A DNA stretch of 45,032 bases, taken from contig JAJXWZ010000167.1 of the NCBI GenBank assembly GCA_021781345.1, forward strand, positions 1 to 45,032. The letters run 5' to 3'. The notes below the pieces were generated by a model that saw only the letters and a list, made by a program, of their open reading frames with translations, was not told the DNA's origin and ran no database searches. Positions 17,914 through 29,219 of the stretch are shown here, in pieces (the first letter of the stretch is position 1; the number at the start of each line of letters is the position of its first letter). The DNA is from Pseudomonadota bacterium. GTDB taxonomy: Bacteria; Pseudomonadota; Gammaproteobacteria; Xanthomonadales; Rhodanobacteraceae. The position numbers and the translations under genes are program-made.

Positions 17914-19227
17914 ATGAGAAAATCACCGCGCGACATCACGTTCGAAGCCTCCATCGAAGACCTTTCCCACGACGGGCGGGGCGTCGCCCGCGTGGATGGC
18001 AAGACCGTTTTCGTGGCCGATGCATTGCCCGGCGAACGCGTGCTCGCGCGCCTGCAACGCAAGCATCGCCATTTCGACGAGGCCAGTACCGAGGAAATCC
18101 TCACCGCCTCGCCCGACCGCGTCGCACCGCGTTGCCGGCATTTCGGAGTTTGCGGCGGCTGCGTGCTGCAGCACCTGGCGCCGCCCGCGCAGATCGCGGC
18201 CAAGCAAAACGTGCTGGCGCAGAACTTCACGCGCATCGGCCACGTCGAACCCGCACGCTGGCTGGCGCCGTTGACCGCAGACGTGTGGGGCTATCGCAGG
18301 CGCGCGCGTCTGTCGGTCAAGCACGTGCCCAAGAAGGGCAAGACGCTGGTCGGGTTCCGCGAACGCGATGCGCGCTTCGTGGCCGACCTCGCGCACTGCG
18401 ACGTGCTGGATCCCGCGCTCGGCGAAAAACTCGATTCGCTGGGTGCCTTGTTGAACGACATGCAGGGAGCGGCGTCGATCCCGCAGATCGAGTTCTCGGC
18501 CGGCGACGACGCGCGGGTGCTGGTGTTCCGCCACCTGCAGCCGCTGTCCGACCCGGATCGCACCAAGCTCGCGGCGTTCGGCTGCGAACACCGGTTCGCG
18601 ATCCTGCTGCAGCCGGGCGGCACCGACAGCGTGCATGCCCTGCAGCCGGGCGACGTCGAGCTCCAATACGCGTTGCCCGCCTACGACTTGAAGCTCGCCT
18701 TCACGCCGCTGGATTTCGTGCAGGTCAACGCCCGCATCAACCAGAAGATGATCGCGCACGCGCTGGAGCTGTTGCAGCCGGGCCCGGACGATCGCGTGCT
18801 CGACCTGTTCTGTGGGCTCGGCAACTTCAGCCTGCCGGTCGCGTGCCACGCGGGGCACGTGTGCGGCGTGGAAGGCGATACCGGTCTGGTCGAGCGCGCG
18901 CGCTCAAATGCATCAGCCAACGGCATCGGCAATACCGAGTTCCACGTTGGCGACCTGGCCGGCGCAGTGCGAGGAAGTTCATGGGCGCGGCAGGACTGGG
19001 ACCTGATGCTGCTCGACCCGCCGCGCAGCGGCGCCGAGGAACTGCTCAGGCAACTGCCCGGCAAGTCCGTGCGGCGCGTGGTCTACGTGTCCTGCCACCC
19101 GGCCTCGCTGGCGCGCGACGCAGGCGAACTGGTACGCAGCCACGGATTCAAGCTGCAAGCCGCCGGCGTCATGGACATGTTCCCGCATACCGCGCACGTC
19201 GAATCGATCGCGCTGTTCGAGCGCTGA
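17914..19227 (+). CDS. rlmD: 23S rRNA (uracil(1939)-C(5))-methyltransferase RlmD
   Basis: The protein is 437 aa, the usual length. It methylates U1939 of 23S rRNA with SAM. The N-terminal TRAM domain (EASIEDLSHDGRGVARVDGKTVFVADALPGE) is followed by the Fe-S cluster Cys residues 74, 80, 83 (CRHFGVCGGC) and 162 (HCD), which match the E. coli spacing. The SAM motif is LDLFCGLGNFSLPVA, followed by LLDPPRSGA. The catalytic Cys is in VYVSCHPASLARD, where E. coli has SCNPATLARD. The start ATG 17914 is preferred to the ORF track start inside the degV gene. The tRNA-Val gene follows on the other strand. Confidence 0.95.
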   Translation: MRKSPRDITFEASIEDLSHDGRGVARVDGKTVFVADALPGERVLARLQRKHRHFDEASTEEILTASPDRVAPRCRHFGVCGGCVLQHLAPPAQIAAKQNVLAQNFTRIGHVEPARWLAPLTADVWGYRRRARLSVKHVPKKGKTLVGFRERDARFVADLAHCDVLDPALGEKLDSLGALLNDMQGAASIPQIEFSAGDDARVLVFRHLQPLSDPDRTKLAAFGCEHRFAILLQPGGTDSVHALQPGDVELQYALPAYDLKLAFTPLDFVQVNARINQKMIAHALELLQPGPDDRVLDLFCGLGNFSLPVACHAGHVCGVEGDTGLVERARSNASANGIGNTEFHVGDLAGAVRGSSWARQDWDLMLLDPPRSGAEELLRQLPGKSVRRVVYVSCHPASLARDAGELVRSHGFKLQAAGVMDMFPHTAHVESIALFER

Positions 19228-19281
19228 GCCGGAATCGGGAAAATCTCACCGTCGCAGCGGCTCGGTCGATAGGGCTTCGAA

Positions 19282-19356
19282 TGGTGGGCGGTGCAGGGAT
19301 CGAACCTGCGACACCTGCCGTGTGAAGGCAGTGCTCTACCGCTGAGCTAACCGCCC
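19282..19356 (-). tRNA. tRNA-Val (anticodon CAC)
   Basis: Read on the minus strand, GGGCGGT-TA-GCTC-AGCGGTA-GAGC-A folds into acceptor and D arms. CTGCC-TTCACAC-GGCAG is the anticodon arm with CAC, and GCAGG-TTCGATC-CCTGC the T arm, followed by ACCGCCC, discriminator A and an encoded CCA. All stems pair perfectly; the total is 72 nt plus CCA. It decodes GUG. It has its own promoter (next feature) and runs opposite to the flanking plus-strand genes. Confidence 0.97.
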
Positions 19357-19369
19357 ACGCGAACCGGCG

Positions 19370-19398
19370 ATTTTACGGGTGGCGGGTTTGCCGGTCAA
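19370..19398 (-). promoter_or_regulatory. Promoter of tRNA-Val
   Basis: On the minus strand, -35 TTGACC and -10 TAAAAT are separated by exactly 17 bp, and the -10 lies 13 bp upstream of the tRNA 5' end. This is the best sigma-70 promoter in the window. Confidence 0.75.
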
Positions 19399-19414
19399 TC
19401 GCAGGCCCCGTGGT

Positions 19415-19423
19415 TGCTACAAT
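19415..19423 (+). promoter_or_regulatory. Extended -10 promoter for the LABN-domain gene
   Basis: TGCTACAAT is an extended -10 (TG-n-TACAAT) 29 bp upstream of ATG 19453. No good -35 is visible, as is common with extended -10 promoters. Confidence 0.45.
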
Positions 19424-19452
19424 CCGGCTCCTGACACCGCCGGACATCCGCC

Positions 19453-19773
19453 ATGGGACACATCCTGCAATCCCTCGTCAATTACCAGCTCACGACCTGG
19501 AAGGTGGTGGGCTACCTCGGCATGTTGATGTTCACCAGCCGCTGGTTCGTGCAGGTCTACGCGACGCGCAAGTACAAGCGCGTGGTGATGCCGCTGTCGT
19601 TCTGGGTGCTATCCGTGTGTGGCAGCCTTCTGTTGTTGGCTTACTTCATCTTCTACAAGAACGATTCCGTCGGAATCCTGGCCAATCTGTTCCCGGTCCT
19701 GGTCTCGATCTACAACCTGGTCATGCACCTGCGGCACCCGCGGAACAGCGCCACTGGCGATATCGCCGCCTAG
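19453..19773 (+). CDS. Lipid-A-disaccharide synthase N-terminal (LABN) domain membrane protein
   Basis: The protein is 106 aa with three predicted membrane helices: WKVVGYLGMLMFTSRWFVQVYA, VMPLSFWVLSVCGSLLLLAYFIFY and ILANLFPVLVSIYNLVMHL. The pattern FTSRWFVQVYATRKYKRVVMPLSFWVLSVCGSLLLLAYFI is characteristic of the LABN (lipid A biosynthesis N-terminal) family, which has PQ-loop-like, SemiSWEET-like topology. Despite the name, family members are usually separate from the LpxB enzyme and their function is not established. No lipid-A or glycosyltransferase gene is adjacent, so the pathway cannot be inferred. Confidence 0.85.
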   Translation: MGHILQSLVNYQLTTWKVVGYLGMLMFTSRWFVQVYATRKYKRVVMPLSFWVLSVCGSLLLLAYFIFYKNDSVGILANLFPVLVSIYNLVMHLRHPRNSATGDIAA

Positions 19774-19949
19774 CTTCGGGCGTGGATGCCGGGAGGACCT
19801 GAATCCGGGCGGGTTGGCGTGCCGCAAGGTCCGCATGCATGCGCGAAGCTGCAGGCTCCGTGATTGTCGGCTAGGATCGGCGGCGGGCGAACGCGCCCGG
19901 GGATGAATCACGTTGCTGTCGAGCGCTTCCAACACGCGGAGAAGCAGAC

Positions 19950-20213
19950 ATGAACGCACAGATTGCAGAACACGATGCCACGCCGGTTTCGCTGGGGGAC
20001 TGGATAATCACCCTGATCGTTCTTTGCATCCCGATCGTGAACATCGTGATGCTGTTCGTATGGGGTTTTTCCAGCGGCACGCAGCCGAGCAAGCGCAATT
20101 ACTGCCGCGCGGCGCTGATCATGATGGCCGTGATGTTCGTACTGTATCTCCTGTTGATCATGACGTTCGGTGCGGCCTTCATGCACATGGCCGGTTCTGG
20201 CGCATCGCTCTGA
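19950..20213 (+). CDS. Small two-helix membrane protein of unknown function
   Basis: The protein is 87 aa with SD GGAGAAG before ATG 19950. Two hydrophobic helices (WIITLIVLCIPIVNIVMLFVWGF and AALIMMAVMFVLYLLLIMTFGAAF) flank a polar loop SSGTQPSKRNYCRA. Small proteins with the pattern I-P-x-V-N-I-x-M-L-F-x-W-x-F followed by PSKRNY occur in many bacteria and are annotated as hypothetical. No function is assigned. Its TGA pairs with the metH stop in the terminator at 20210-20254. Confidence 0.72.
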   Translation: MNAQIAEHDATPVSLGDWIITLIVLCIPIVNIVMLFVWGFSSGTQPSKRNYCRAALIMMAVMFVLYLLLIMTFGAAFMHMAGSGASL

Positions 20214-20250
20214 ACGTTGTCGCTCCGCCCGCGACAACGCGGGCGGAGGT

Positions 20251-20254
<4 letters not shown>
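20210..20254. terminator. Bidirectional terminator between the small membrane protein gene and metH
   Basis: CTCCGCCCGC (20223-20232) and GCGGGCGGAG (20239-20248) form a perfect 10-bp stem with loop GACAAC. An outer stem CTGAAC/GTTCAG (20210-20215/20249-20254) contains the stop codons of both facing genes, paired with each other, with a one-sided bulge of 7 nt. Confidence 0.7.
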
Positions 20255-22979
<2,725 letters not shown>

Positions 22980-22983
<4 letters not shown>

Positions 22984-24083
22984 GCCGCGATGTCCCGGGC
23001 GCGTTTCCACGTGCGTGGTGGAACGCCGCGCACGGCGGAGGCGATCGCCGCGATGTGCCGGGGCGTCGTTCCGCAACAGCCGCCGACGATGTTCAAAAGC
23101 CCGTCGCGGGCGAACCCGCCCAGGGTCCCGGCCATCTGTTCGGGAGTTTCGTCGTAACCACCCAGCTCGTTCGGCAGGCCTGCATTCGGATGCGCGCTGA
23201 CGGCGCAGTCGGCGATGCGCGCGAGGGCCTCGACGTGCTCGCGCAGATCCTTCGCGCCCAGCGCGCAGTTCAGGCCGACGGACAACGGCCGTGCGTGCGC
23301 GACCGAATACCAGAACGCCTCGGCGGTCTGGCCGGACAGCGTGCGGCCGGAGCGGTCGGTGATCGTTCCGGAAATCATGATCGGCAGGCGCCCGCCGATC
23401 TCGTCGAACACGCGGGCGACGCCCGCCAGCGCAGCCTTGGCATTCAGGGTGTCGAAGATCGTCTCGACCATCACCACGTCGACGCCGCCTTCGACGAGGC
23501 CGCGCGTGGCCTCGGCGTAGGCCGCCTCCAGTTCGTCGAAATCGACGTTGCGGAAGCCGGGGTTGTTGACGTCGGGCGATAGCGACGCAGTACGGCTGGT
23601 CGGGCCGAGCACGCCGATCGCGAAGCGCGGCCGATCGGGCGCCCTGGCCTCGGCCGCGTCGCAGGCGGCGCGTGCCAGGTGCGCGCCCTCGCGGTTCAGT
23701 TCATGGACGAGATGTTGCAGCGCGTAATCGGCCTGGCTGATCGAGGTGGAGTTGAAGGTGTTGGTCTCGACCATGTCCGCGCCGGCGTCGAGATAGGCCA
23801 CGTGGATTTCGCGGATGATGTCCGGACGGGTCAGCGAGAGCAGGTCGTTGTCGCCCTTGAGGTCGCGCTGGCAGCCTTGCGGTGTGGCGTGCTCGCCGTG
23901 GTGTCCATGCGAGTGCCGGGTATCGCAGCCATGCGCGAAGCGTTCGCCGCGATAGCCGGCTTCGTCGAGCGCGTGGCCTTGCAGCATCGTGCCCATGGCG
24001 CCATCGAGCACCAGGATGCGTTCGGCAAGCGCGGCCTCGAGTTGTTCCACGCGCTCGCGATGAAGCCAGGGAAGATTGTTCAT
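22980..24083 (-). CDS. metH: Methionine synthase MetH, part 1 (homocysteine-binding domain)
   Basis: The protein is 367 aa and forms the homocysteine S-methyltransferase domain of cobalamin-dependent methionine synthase. [14 protein letters not shown] is the N-terminal motif. The zinc ligands are the Cys in GLNCALGA and the pair in GGCCGTTP. In E. coli the same domain is fused to the rest of MetH; here it is a separate gene, as also known in Xanthomonads. Residues about 51-73 contain a His/Cys-rich insertion ([13 protein letters not shown]...) of about 19 residues not present in E. coli MetH between GERFA and DLKG. SD AAGGAG lies 7 nt before ATG 24083. Confidence 0.95.
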
Positions 24084-24178
24084 CTTGGGTCTCCTTGCGG
24101 GAAGGCGCGAAGGTGGGCGTCGGGGGCACCCGCAATCGTCGCGGCGCGGCCCGACCCGTGCCTGCCGATAACCGGCAC

Positions 24179-25120
24179 CTATCGCTGTTCCCGCGGTTTT
24201 CCGGCAAGCAGGCTCAGGACTTCGAAATGCGGCGAACGCGATTCGCGCGATATGCGTTCGCAGCGCAGGACCTCAAGGCCGGCCTTGCGCGCGAAGCCCG
24301 CCAGTTCCTCGCGCCTGAAACCCATGTTCTTGTGGTCGAATGGCGCGACCGCCGCGCGGTGGGCGTGCCTGGCCAGCGTCGCGGCCAGCAGCCGCGCGCC
24401 GGGTTTCATGACGCGGGCGGCTTCCGCGATCGCCTGTTGCGGGTGCTCGCTGTAGGTGAGCGCGTGCATCATCAGCACCAGGTCGAAGCGTCGACCGCCG
24501 AGGTCCAGCGCGTGCATGTCGCCTTCGATTACCTCGACGTTGCGGAACCCCTTCAGCCGCTTTCGCGCGGCCGCGACCACGGTGGGGCTGGAATCCACGC
24601 ACACGATCGAGTGCGCGTGCGGGGCCAGCAGCTCCTCAAGCACACCGTCGCCGGAGGCGATGTCCAGCACGTCGCCGGTCTCCAGCAGTTGCAGCAGCGT
24701 GCGCGCAAGCGTCTCCCAGGTGCGCCCGGGCGAGTAGTGGCGTTCCATGTCGCCCGCCACGCTGTCGGCCCAGCCGCGGTCGCGCGCGCGTGCCGCCAGC
24801 ACCGCCGGCAGGCGTTGAGCATCGGCATCCAGCAGCGCATCGTCGACGCCGTCTTCCAGGGCCCGCAGCAGGTCGGCGGCACCGTCGAAGCCGCTCTCGT
24901 TGAAGCGGTAATAGGCCGATACCCCGGCGCGGCGGTCGCGTACCAGCCCGGATTCCTTGAGCTTGGCGAGGTGGGTGGACACGCGCGGCTGCGCCAGCCG
25001 CAACACCGAGGAAAGTTCGGCGACGGTCAGCTCCTCGCGCCTGAGCAACGCGAGCAGGCGCACGCGGGTGGGGTCGGACAATACCCGCAATAGCGCGGTG
25101 GCGGATACCAGGTCAAGCAT
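24179..25120 (-). CDS. sahR: ArsR-family regulator with methyltransferase-like domain (SahR-like)
   Basis: The protein is 313 aa. The N-terminal winged helix ([51 protein letters not shown], about residues 9-60) is ArsR-type and lacks the metal-binding Cys motif. The C-terminal half is a Class-I methyltransferase fold with motif [16 protein letters not shown] and [18 protein letters not shown]. SahR of Proteobacteria has this architecture: its methyltransferase-like domain senses S-adenosylhomocysteine and derepresses SAM-cycle genes including metH. It lies 95 nt upstream of metH part 1 on the same strand and has a palindrome at its start, so autoregulation of a sahR-metH operon is likely. 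The symbol is given by architecture and context. Confidence 0.75.
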   Translation of the reverse strand: MLDLVSATALLRVLSDPTRVRLLALLRREELTVAELSSVLRLAQPRVSTHLAKLKESGLVRDRRAGVSAYYRFNESGFDGAADLLRALEDGVDDALLDADAQRLPAVLAARARDRGWADSVAGDMERHYSPGRTWETLARTLLQLLETGDVLDIASGDGVLEELLAPHAHSIVCVDSSPTVVAAARKRLKGFRNVEVIEGDMHALDLGGRRFDLVLMMHALTYSEHPQQAIAEAARVMKPGARLLAATLARHAHRAAVAPFDHKNMGFRREELAGFARKAGLEVLRCERISRESRSPHFEVLSLLAGKPREQR

Positions 25121-25123
25121 TTC

Positions 25124-25147
25124 ATCTTTATATCAGGATGGAAAGAT
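25124..25147. promoter_or_regulatory. Candidate SahR operator at the start of the sahR-metH unit
   Basis: ATCTTT-at-ATC-AG-GAT-gg-AAAGAT is an inverted repeat with 9 matching positions in each 11-nt half. It ends 4 nt from the sahR start codon (CAT at 25118-25120) and covers an AT-rich promoter-like stretch, suited to repressing transcription. On the minus strand TATAAA lies close to the ATG, so the mRNA may be leaderless. I could not compare with known SahR sites. Confidence 0.55.
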
Positions 25148-25272
25148 AAATAAAAGCCGCTCCGGCGGGAACCGTCCGGCTTGCGCCGCGAACGGTTATC
25201 ATGCGGGGTTGGATTCGCCCGGCCCATGGCATCAAGGCCCGCAGGCACGACACGACACGACGAGGTGCAACC

Positions 25273-26433
<1,161 letters not shown>

Positions 26434-26440
26434 CGCTCAG

Positions 26441-26760
26441 AAGCGGTTTCGCGCGCAGAGCGCGCGACCTACTTTCCTTTCGGGAAAATAGGCAAAGCCA
26501 TTGCGCCGGGCATGGCAGTTCCGCCGACGTCGTGTCGGCTCGACTTCCCTTGGTGCTCGCCTCACGGCAGCCGCGCCGAACTACTCGCCAGTCCATGTGG
26601 CTCGCCCTTCGGACCGCCTCTGACGTTCAAATCGGTAGTCCCTGCCGATCTAGTCGCGCATCCCTGTGCTCACACATGCGGCGCTTGCCCTGTCGTTCGG
26701 CTGTGCGCCGTGGCGTCGAGCAACGGCGCGATTGTCGCTCCGATGGCGGCCATCCATGGT
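26441..26760 (-). repeat. Left hairpin-rich element (minus orientation)
   Basis: Read on the minus strand it contains GCCA-CATGGAC-TGGC (26587-26601), ATCGG...CCGAT with GGGAC in the loop (26631-26649), GCCGAC-ACGAC-GTCGGC (26523-26539). It ends with CCTATTTTCC-CGAAA-GGAAAGTAGG (26468-26492, one mismatch) and CGCGCGC-TCT-GCGCGCG (26450-26466). From memory, sequences of this style recur many times in Rhodanobacteraceae genomes, but one window cannot show copy number. Confidence 0.5.
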
Positions 26761-27045
26761 CCTGTTCGAGGCGAGGACGAACGACGTGCCCTGCCCGCCG
26801 ATGTGCGCAGGAAGCGCGCCCGATGGGGTCCCTCGAACACGCTGAGCGGACGCCGGACGAGTCTGAAGGATGGCCCACAGGAAGTGGGCCGGTTCGCCGG
26901 AGGCACACGGAGGTGCCGTCGGCGAACCCCCTCGACCGCGAGCGAATCCGGAGCACAAGGATGTGCGAAGGACGTGTTCGCGGGGTGGCCTTCTCTTTGG
27001 TGACGTTCTCTTGGCCACACAAGAGAAAGTTGCCCGCGTCATTGG
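26761..27045 (+). ncRNA. Candidate structured RNA with GGA-loop hairpins
   Basis: Five hairpins in order carry GGA in the loop: GTTCG-AGGCGAGGA-CGAAC (26764-26782), GTGCGC-AGGAA-GCGCGC (26803-26819), GGCCCAC-AGGAA-GTGGGCC (26872-26890), GGCAC-ACGGAG-GTGCC inside a 9-bp outer stem (26891-26928), and GCAC-AAGGAT-GTGC inside GCGAA/TTCGC (26942-26981). The A/T-rich hairpin TTCTCTTG-GCCACA-CAAGAGAA (27006-27027) follows. This is the organisation of CsrA/RsmA-binding RNAs; hairpin five contains ACAAGGATGT, matching the CsrA consensus core. No promoter was identified and expression is unknown. Confidence 0.4.
27006..27027 (+). terminator. A/T-rich terminal hairpin of the repeat element
   Basis: TTCTCTTG (27006-27013) and CAAGAGAA (27020-27027) form a perfect 8-bp stem. 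A second near-identical left arm, TTCTCTTT (26991-26998), could compete for the same right arm. No T-tract follows on the plus strand. On the minus strand it lies about 90 nt beyond the apaH stop and could act on that transcript. Confidence 0.4.
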
Positions 27046-27114
27046 GAGGGGCGCGGAAAAAGACAGGGAAGTTGCGTCGGGGCTGGCGAAGCAGATGATT
27101 TCTGACAGGCGCAA

Positions 27115-27951
27115 TCAAACGCGCTTGCGATGCGGCTCCGCGTCCACCGCGATGAATTGCGGCTCCTCGCCATCGAGCCTGAGCGCAGTAAGCTGGCCAC
27201 CCCATACGCAGCCGGTGTCGATGGCGTAGGTGCCGAGTCCGGCGAACCGCCCGAGTGCCGACCAGTGCCCGCATACGATGCGGGTCGCGCGCATCCTGAG
27301 GCCGGGCACCTCGAACCAGGGATACAGGCCCGCGCGCTGCGATCCAGGCGGACCCTTGACGTCGAAGTCGATGCGGCCGTGCGCGTCGCAGTAGCGCATG
27401 CGTGTGAAGATGTTGATGGCGGCGCGCAGGCGATCCTGTCCGCGCAGCTTGGACGACCAGCGCGCCGGACGGTTGCCGAACATCCTCTGAAGCAGGGCGC
27501 GATGCCCGGGTCCGCGCAGCGCGAGTTCTACCTCGCGCGCGATGTGCATGGCCTGCTTGAGCGTCCAGGACGGCGCCAACCCCGCGTGCACCAGCGTGAA
27601 CCCGAGCTCCGCGTCGTGGTGCAGCAGGGATTGTCCGCGCAGCCAGTCGATCAGCGCATCCGAATCCGGCGCGTCCAGCACCCGGCGCAGGTCCGGATTG
27701 GTGCGCGCACGCGCCTCGGGCTCACGGATGGCGACCGCGAGCAGGCTAAGGTCGTGGTTGCCGAGCGTCACCACGCTGGAAGCACGCAATCGGTGCACGA
27801 GGCGCAAGACTTCCAGTGACTCGCCGCCGCGGTTGACCAGATCGCCGCAGAACCACAGTCGGTCGGCGGCGGGGTCGAAGTGCAGCTTTGCGAGCAGCCG
27901 CTGCAGTTCCGGGTAGCAGCCTTGCACATCGCCTATCGCGTAGATGGCCAC
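27115..27951 (-). CDS. apaH: Symmetrical bis(5'-nucleosyl)-tetraphosphatase ApaH
   Basis: The protein is 278 aa with a GTG start. It hydrolyses Ap4A and removes Np4-caps from RNA in E. coli. The metallophosphatase motifs are GDVQGC (residues about 7-12), GDLVNRG, GNHD and VHAGL; the C-terminal CGHWSALGRFAGLGTYAIDTGCVWGGQLTALRL is family-typical. It is the last gene of the lptD-surA-pdxA-rsmA-apaG-apaH operon, 18 nt after apaG. Its Shine-Dalgarno is weak, suggesting translation by coupling to apaG. Confidence 0.96.
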   Translation of the reverse strand: MAIYAIGDVQGCYPELQRLLAKLHFDPAADRLWFCGDLVNRGGESLEVLRLVHRLRASSVVTLGNHDLSLLAVAIREPEARARTNPDLRRVLDAPDSDALIDWLRGQSLLHHDAELGFTLVHAGLAPSWTLKQAMHIAREVELALRGPGHRALLQRMFGNRPARWSSKLRGQDRLRAAINIFTRMRYCDAHGRIDFDVKGPPGSQRAGLYPWFEVPGLRMRATRIVCGHWSALGRFAGLGTYAIDTGCVWGGQLTALRLDGEEPQFIAVDAEPHRKRV

Positions 27952-27969
27952 GTGCGGACCCCGGGCCCC

Positions 27970-28392
27970 TCAGTGCAGGGTCCGCGGCACCGAGAGCACG
28001 AATTCGGGAATCGGGGCCTCGAAGTCGGTGCCGTCGTCGGCATGGAACAGGTAGGTTCCGCGCATGGTGCCCACCTGCGTTTCCAGCACCGCGCCCGAGG
28101 TGTAGCTGTAGCTTTCGCCAGGCTGCAGGCGCGGCTGCTCGCCGCCGACGCCCTCGCCGCGCACTTCCTCGACCTTGCCGTTGGCGTCGGTGATGATCCA
28201 GTGGCGCGTCTGCAGACGTGCCGGCATCACCCCGAGGTTGCGCAGGGTGATTTCGTAAGCGAACACGTAGCGGTTGGCTTCCGGCTTGGACTGCTCGGGC
28301 ACGAAACGGGACCCGGTATCGACCTCGATCGCGTAGGGCTCCGGCTCGTGCGGCGCGCTCGACTTGTCGGTGCTGGTTTGCCGGGTACTCAT
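27970..28392 (-). CDS. apaG: ApaG protein
   Basis: The protein is 140 aa. [91 protein letters not shown] and VPRTLH are typical of the ApaG/DUF525 family, an immunoglobulin-like fold. Its role is unclear; it was linked to Co2+ resistance and Mg2+ homeostasis in enterobacteria. It starts with ATG 28392 overlapping the rsmA stop by 4 nt (ATGA), so expression is coupled. About 15 residues at the N-terminus are longer than in E. coli and low-complexity. The track start at 28863 is inside rsmA. Confidence 0.94.
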   Translation of the reverse strand: MSTRQTSTDKSSAPHEPEPYAIEVDTGSRFVPEQSKPEANRYVFAYEITLRNLGVMPARLQTRHWIITDANGKVEEVRGEGVGGEQPRLQPGESYSYTSGAVLETQVGTMRGTYLFHADDGTDFEAPIPEFVLSVPRTLH

Positions 28393-29213
28393 TGCCCGGC
28401 ATTGTCGACGAGATGCGGGCCGACCTGCAAGTTGGAGGTATCCGCATGGCGCGCCAGCCGGACAAAGCCCGACGGCGGCACGTCCTCTGCGCGGGCGCGC
28501 GGATCGATGCCCGCGGCACGGATCGCGTCGGCATCGAGCAAGCCGCGCAACGCGTTCGCAAGGGTCTTGCGCCGCTGGCCGAAGGCAGCGCGCACCACCA
28601 CGTCGATCGCACGCGCGAGCGCGGGATCGGGTCTTCGCGCCGGGTCCAGCGGCACCAGCCGCACGACCGCGGATTCGACCTTGGGAGGTGGCCGGAACGC
28701 GCCCGGGGCAACGCGCAACAAGGGCTCGACCCGGCAGGCGAGCTGCAGCATGACCGAGAGGCGCCCATAGACCTTGCCGCCGGGTCCGGCGGCCATGCGG
28801 TCGACCACTTCCTTCTGCAGCATGAAGTGCATGTCGGCGATGGCGCCGGCGTGCACGAGGCAATGGAACAGGATCGGGCTCGACACGTAGTAGGGCAGGT
28901 TGCCGGCCAGCCGCAGCTTGTGACCGCCCGCGAGCGACGTCAGGTCGACCTTCAGGACGTCCGCGTGGATGATCTCCAATTGGCCCGCGCCGGCGGCGCG
29001 CAACCGCAAGGGCTCGATCAATTCCGCGTCGAGCTCGATCGCCGACAGGTGGCCGGCCGCCCGCAACAGCGGCAGCGTCAGCGCGCCCTCGCCGGGGCCT
29101 ATTTCCACGACGTGTTCGCCGGGCCGTGGCGAGATCGCCGCGACGATGCGCTCGATCACGCCGCGCTCGTGCAGGAAATGCTGGCCGTAATGTTTCTTGG
29201 GACGCGCGGACAT
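28389..29213 (-). CDS. rsmA: 16S rRNA (adenine(1518)-N(6)/adenine(1519)-N(6))-dimethyltransferase RsmA (KsgA)
   Basis: The protein is 274 aa. It dimethylates two adjacent adenosines near the 3' end of 16S rRNA late in 30S assembly. [22 protein letters not shown] and [16 protein letters not shown] are the N-terminal motif and the SAM-binding motif I; the catalytic motif [12 protein letters not shown] and [14 protein letters not shown] are characteristic. ATG 29213 starts 6 nt after the pdxA stop; TTG 29219 in the track is less likely. A good Shine-Dalgarno is not visible. Confidence 0.96.
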   Translation of the reverse strand: MSARPKKHYGQHFLHERGVIERIVAAISPRPGEHVVEIGPGEGALTLPLLRAAGHLSAIELDAELIEPLRLRAAGAGQLEIIHADVLKVDLTSLAGGHKLRLAGNLPYYVSSPILFHCLVHAGAIADMHFMLQKEVVDRMAAGPGGKVYGRLSVMLQLACRVEPLLRVAPGAFRPPPKVESAVVRLVPLDPARRPDPALARAIDVVVRAAFGQRRKTLANALRGLLDADAIRAAGIDPRARAEDVPPSGFVRLARHADTSNLQVGPHLVDNAGQ

Positions 29214-29219
29214 CGCCAA

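Larger units (their letters stand above)
26434..27114. other. 681-nt intergenic region with structured repeats, no protein gene
   Basis: This stretch lies between the acyl-CoA dehydrogenase and apaH, which converge on it. ORFs of 116-215 aa exist on both strands, but none has a Shine-Dalgarno or recognisable family, and their frames run through hairpin stems. The sequence splits into a minus-strand element (about 26441-26760) and a plus-strand element (about 26761-27045), both rich in hairpins. Confidence 0.7.

Noticed and set aside
19282-19356. tRNA-Val as integration site of a mobile element
   Set aside because: No integrase, no repeated tRNA 3' end nearby and ordinary core genes on both sides.
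24084-24178. SAH or cobalamin riboswitch upstream of metH
   Set aside because: The 95-nt spacer is too short for a cobalamin riboswitch and I see no SAH-riboswitch core. Control by the SahR-like regulator is more likely.
25170-25197. AACCGT...ACGGTT inverted repeat before the acyl-CoA dehydrogenase
   Set aside because: Six-bp arms with a 16-nt spacer are expected by chance in this composition; no promoter aligns with it.
26512-27274. ORFs of 116-215 aa on both strands in the repeat region
   Set aside because: They cross hairpin stems, have no SD and extend into apaH; better explained by structured repeats.
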